Of a DNA stretch of 16,079 bases, positions 13,292 through 16,079 are shown one piece after another; the stretch's first letter is position 1; every line of letters starts with the position of its first letter. Where the stretch lies: the NCBI RefSeq assembly GCF_047229345.1, contig NZ_JBFTER010000115.1, forward strand, positions 1 to 16,079, written 5' to 3'. The notes beneath the pieces are model-generated. The model did not search any database, was not told the DNA's origin, and saw only the letters and a program-made list of their open reading frames with translations. The DNA is from Cellulomonas_A sp047229345 (lineage in GTDB: Bacteria; Actinomycetota; Actinomycetes; Actinomycetales; Cellulomonadaceae). The position numbers and the translations under genes were made by a program.

Positions 13292-13753
13292 GTGCAGGCA
13301 CGCACCGTCACGCTCGTCGCGGCCGCCACGGCGGTCCTGCTCGCGGCCGGTGCGTGGTACGCGGTCACGCTCCCCCTCACCCCGAACGACGCGGTCCGCA
13401 TCGGCGACCAGCTCGACGCGCCGGCAGGCTGGGCGCAGCAGGCGGACCACGTCGTGGGGCCCTCGCTCCTGTGCTGGGGCGGCGACGGGTGCCCCTCGCT
13501 CGCGCGGGAGTGGACGTCGCCGCGCCCCGTCACCGATGCCGAGCTGCAGCGGGTGCTCGCCGCCGCGGGCTGGTCCCTGCGGTTCGACCGCTCCTGCGAG
13601 ACGGTCGACCTCGACCCCGACCGCCTCGCCCGCACCGCCGACACCGCGCTGTGCACCGCCGACGGCGAGGTGGACGGCCACCCGGTACGCGTGCGCCTCG
13701 GCACGAGGGACGCGCAGCGCAGCCCGACCACCGTCACCCTCTGGGTGAACTGA
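13292..13753 (+). CDS. Small membrane-anchored or secreted protein of unknown function
   Basis: 153 residues I cannot place in a family. Residues 1-28 are a hydrophobic N-terminal segment (TVTLVAAATAVLLAAGAWYA). No lipobox Cys follows, so it is a signal anchor or an uncleaved or cleaved signal peptide. The exported part has four Cys (C61, C67, C102, C121), enough for two disulfides, and a TDAELQRVLAAAGW helix at 81-94. The GTG at 13292 was chosen because AGGAG (13281-13285) lies 6 nt upstream and it begins right at the hydrophobic segment; an in-frame ATG at 13163 would add 43 poorly coding residues. It lies between the nrd control region and the cutinase fusion gene, on the same strand as the latter, 157 nt apart. 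Confidence 0.75.
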   Translation: MQARTVTLVAAATAVLLAAGAWYAVTLPLTPNDAVRIGDQLDAPAGWAQQADHVVGPSLLCWGGDGCPSLAREWTSPRPVTDAELQRVLAAAGWSLRFDRSCETVDLDPDRLARTADTALCTADGEVDGHPVRVRLGTRDAQRSPTTVTLWVN

Positions 13754-13784
13754 GCCCAGCAGCGCGCGCAGCCGGGCTAACACG

Positions 13785-13829
13785 CGGGTGAAGTGGCCGG
13801 CCCGAGGCCCGGCACTCGGGTGAAGCGGC
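13785..13829 (+). repeat. Direct repeats around a hairpin upstream of the cutinase fusion gene
   Basis: CGGGTGAAGTGGC (13785-13797) and CGGGTGAAGCGGC (13817-13829) are 13-nt direct repeats with one difference, 32 nt apart start to start. An imperfect hairpin (GTG(G)CCGGCC with GG(C)CCGGCAC) lies between them. They may be paired protein-binding sites on one face of the helix or part of a structured leader. Confidence 0.5.
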
Positions 13830-13833
13830 GGAA

Positions 13834-13876
13834 AACCGGCAAACCGGCATGGTTCGGTGACGCCGTCACGCCGGTT
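13834..13876 (+). promoter_or_regulatory. Candidate structured 5' leader with alternative pairing
   Basis: AACCGGC occurs twice (13834-13840 and 13842-13848) and GCCGGTT once (13870-13876), so either copy can pair with it. Nested inside is GTGAC-GCC-GTCAC (13857-13869). The ribosome binding site GGAG (13902-13905) and the TTG start at 13911 follow. The arrangement allows two mutually exclusive folds, but no known riboswitch class is matched. Confidence 0.4.
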
Positions 13877-13910
13877 CCCGGCACCCCCTGCACACCCCCG
13901 CGGAGACGTC

Positions 13911-16079
13911 TTGCGCACCCGTCGTCAGCTCCACCCGCTCGCGGCGGCCGCCACCGCGGCGACCGTCCTGGCTCTCGCCACCGTGGTCCCCGGCGCCACC
14001 GCGGCGACCGCCGTCTCGTGCCCGGACGTCCAGGCGGTCTGGGCCCGGGGCTCCGGCCAGTCGCTCGGCGGGGCCGAGTACGTCCGGTTCCAGGACCAGC
14101 TCGACGCGCGCGTCGACGACTCGGTCGACCTCGACCTCTACGAGCTCGGCAGCGCCACGATCGACGGCTCGTCGTACCCCGCGGTGCCCGTCGCGCCGGA
14201 CGCCGGCTGGGACTCGATCACCAACGCGATCGGCGCGAAGTTCGGCTCCGGACGCTCGTTCGAGTACGGCGACAGCGTCGAGGAGGGCGTCGCGGAGCTC
14301 ACGGCGTTCCTCGCGGAGCGCGACGGCTGCACCGGCACGCAGCTCGTGCTCGCGGGCTACTCGCAGGGCGCGCAGGTCGTCGGGCAGGCCTACGCCGCGC
14401 TGCCCGACGCCACGAAGGACCGCGTCGTGTTCAACGCGTTGTTCGGCGACCCCAAGCTGTACCTGCCGGAGGGCGAGGGCCCCTGGGCGCCGGCGTGCAA
14501 GGGCAAGGAGCTCTCGGCCTGGCGCCGCACGGTGCCCGACTGCAACACCGACAACGGCTCGCTCGGCGCACGCAAGCCGTACCTGCCGAGCGGGTACGAC
14601 GACCGCACGGGCCTGTGGTGCGCCGACGACGACTTCGTGTGCGGCTCCGACAAGCGCGCCTGGGTCGCGTCCGGGCACGGCACCTACCCCGCCGCGGGCG
14701 GCGCGATCGACGCGGCCGCCCAGGAGATCGCGGGGCTGCTCGCCGAGGCGATGCCGGCCCGCGCCGACGCCTTCGACGTCACGCTGTACCCGATCCGCTC
14801 CGGCTCGACCGGGCTGGACGTGCTCTTCGTGATCGACTCGACCGGCTCCATGTCGGGCCGGATCGAGGCCGCGAAGCAGTTCGCCGCGACGATGGCAGAG
14901 ACGGTCGCGGCGTCCCGCGGGCGCGTCGCGCTCGTCGAGTACCGCGACGCCGGCGACGACTTCGTCGCCGTGACCCGCAGCGGGCTGACCACCGACGTCG
15001 CCGCGTTCCGGGCTGCGCTCGACCCGATCTCGGCGGACGGCGGCGGCGACACCCCGGAGGCCCTCCTCACGGCCCTGATGACCGGGTTCGACGAGCTCGA
15101 GTGGCGTCCCGGCGCCACCAAGGCCGCCGTCGTGCTCACCGACGCCGAGTACCACGACCCGGACGTGGCCACGGGCGTCACGCTCGCCGAGGTGGCCGCG
15201 CGCTCGCTCGAGATCGACCCCGTGAACGTGTACCCGGTCGTGCCGGCCTGGCTCGCCCCGAACGGCTACACCGCGCTCGCCGACCAGACGTCGGGGCAGG
15301 TCATCGTGGACGACGGCGACACCGTCGGCGCCCTCGCCGACGCGCTGACCCGCGTCACGGAGCGCCCGGTCGCCACGCTCGCGAACACGTCCTACCTCGC
15401 GCGCCCCGGCGAGGAGGTCCGCTTCGACGCGTCCGGCTCCTACGCCATCGACTCGACGATCACCCGGTACGACTGGGACGTCGACGGCGACGGCGTGTTC
15501 GAGCAGACCACGACGGAGCCCGTCGCGACGCACACCTACCCCGCCGAGCTCACCGGCCAGATGCAGGTCCGCGTGACCGACGCGAACGGGCTCATCGGGT
15601 CGATGTCCGTCCCCGTCACGATCACCCTCACGCCGCCGGACGACGGGCTGCCCGCCGCACCGACGTCGGTCACCGCGACACCGACCACGCCGGTCGACGG
15701 GCTGTCCGAGGTCACGGTCGCGTGGGACGGCGACCCGGCCGGCGTCGCGGAGTGGGGCGTCACGGTCGACGGCGTCCCGGTCGCCCGCGTCCCCGTGACC
15801 GAGCGCTCGGTCGTGCTCACCGACGTGCGCCGCGGCGAGGCCGTCGAGATCGGCGTGCTGGGCCTCACCGCCGACACCGCGGTCGGTGACGCGCGGACCG
15901 TCGTCGTCCCGGCCGCAGCCGCCGAGCCCGCACCCGCAGGACCGGGGACGACCCCCGGAGGCCCCGGGACGCCTGCGCCCGGAGGACCGGCGGGTCAGGC
16001 CCCGGCGCCCGGGTCGGCCTCGCCGGTGACGACACCCGTCGACGCCGCCGCTGCCGCCACGCCGACCTCCGCCGGGACG
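13911..16079 (+). CDS. Exported cutinase - VWA - PKD - Fn3-like fusion protein (C-terminus beyond window)
   Basis: 723 codons, open at the right edge. Residues 1-32 are a signal peptide. A cutinase-type serine esterase domain spans about 35-290: SCPDVQAVWARGSGQ start, nucleophile S151 in GYSQGA, FGDPKLY, an Asp near 239-241 in CADDDFVC, and H256 in SGHGTYP. A von Willebrand A domain spans about 302-485 with a full MIDAS metal site: D309-S-T311-G-S313, T381 and D411. A PKD domain follows at about 486-573 (RYDWDVDGDG), then an Fn3-like domain at about 582-667, then a Pro/Gly/Ala/Thr-rich stalk. Cutinases cleave polyester, lipid or ester bonds outside the cell, and VWA MIDAS sites bind ligands through a divalent metal. 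Inference: a tethered esterase targeted by adhesion. The TTG start has GGAG 5 nt upstream and is the only start that keeps the signal peptide intact. Confidence 0.88.
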   Translation, partial: MRTRRQLHPLAAAATAATVLALATVVPGATAATAVSCPDVQAVWARGSGQSLGGAEYVRFQDQLDARVDDSVDLDLYELGSATIDGSSYPAVPVAPDAGWDSITNAIGAKFGSGRSFEYGDSVEEGVAELTAFLAERDGCTGTQLVLAGYSQGAQVVGQAYAALPDATKDRVVFNALFGDPKLYLPEGEGPWAPACKGKELSAWRRTVPDCNTDNGSLGARKPYLPSGYDDRTGLWCADDDFVCGSDKRAWVASGHGTYPAAGGAIDAAAQEIAGLLAEAMPARADAFDVTLYPIRSGSTGLDVLFVIDSTGSMSGRIEAAKQFAATMAETVAASRGRVALVEYRDAGDDFVAVTRSGLTTDVAAFRAALDPISADGGGDTPEALLTALMTGFDELEWRPGATKAAVVLTDAEYHDPDVATGVTLAEVAARSLEIDPVNVYPVVPAWLAPNGYTALADQTSGQVIVDDGDTVGALADALTRVTERPVATLANTSYLARPGEEVRFDASGSYAIDSTITRYDWDVDGDGVFEQTTTEPVATHTYPAELTGQMQVRVTDANGLIGSMSVPVTITLTPPDDGLPAAPTSVTATPTTPVDGLSEVTVAWDGDPAGVAEWGVTVDGVPVARVPVTERSVVLTDVRRGEAVEIGVLGLTADTAVGDARTVVVPAAAAEPAPAGPGTTPGGPGTPAPGGPAGQAPAPGSASPVTTPVDAAAAATPTSAGT

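Noticed and set aside
13840..13880. Cyclic di-GMP-I riboswitch before the cutinase gene
   Set aside because: GGCAAACC and GGTGACGC recall parts of the motif, but the conserved GACGCAAAGCC segment and the rest of the fold are absent.
13793..15889. Long open frames on both strands (plus 13793-15889, minus 13866-15533) across the cutinase gene
   Set aside because: They have composition-driven Arg-rich or Val/Ala-rich translations. The frame from 13911 has a signal peptide, catalytic motifs and a ribosome binding site.

Overview
The window is uniformly GC-rich DNA. It carries a class Ib ribonucleotide reductase operon, a sigma factor fused to a zinc-type anti-sigma module, several exported proteins with Ala-rich signal peptides, and promoters of the TTGACA/TAnnnT type, some placed for leaderless transcription. 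This points to a Gram-positive actinobacterium, most likely in Micrococcales near Cellulomonas. The family-level placement is inference from protein flavour, not proof. There are no rRNA or tRNA genes, insertion sequences, CRISPR arrays or phage genes. It looks like ordinary chromosome with accessory surface and regulatory genes.

Layout, left to right. (1) 1-1.9 kb: a left-truncated ECF sigma factor with C-terminal zinc finger, membrane helix and Gly-Ala linker (minus), divergent from a protein with a degenerate GGDEF domain (plus). (2) 2.1-5.2 kb: a two-domain DUF1540 Cys/His protein (minus), then two exported proteins (plus): an Ig-like plus triple-repeat surface protein and a CAP/SCP-domain protein. 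Clear GC-rich hairpin terminators separate these units. (3) 5.2-8.8 kb: five small single-gene units, namely an APH-type kinase (+), a DUF2510/DUF3592 membrane protein (-), an HNH protein with a Cys in place of the usual His (-), an orphan beta-rich protein (-) and, divergent from it, a DUF416/YjaG-like protein (+). Four of the five have a -10-like hexamer only 6-7 nt before the start codon. (4) 8.9-12.9 kb: nrdH-nrdI-nrdE-nrdF on the minus strand. (5) 12.9-13.3 kb: the nrd control region, with two NrdR-like boxes 32 nt apart over a candidate promoter, then a cluster of DnaA-box-like motifs. (6) 13.3-16.1 kb: a small membrane-anchored protein and a large exported protein, open at the right edge, that joins a cutinase domain to a von Willebrand A domain, a PKD domain, an Fn3-like domain and a Pro/Gly/Ala-rich stalk.

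How the parts relate. The nrd genes form one working module: NrdE/NrdF reduce ribonucleotides, NrdH supplies electrons, and NrdI activates the NrdF metal-radical site. The exported genes share an envelope or extracellular theme but are separated by terminators and are probably independent units. The most unusual items are the cutinase-VWA-PKD fusion and the structured leader before it. Next come the sigma/anti-sigma fusion beside the dead-looking GGDEF protein, and the divergent DUF416/orphan pair around a small dyad.
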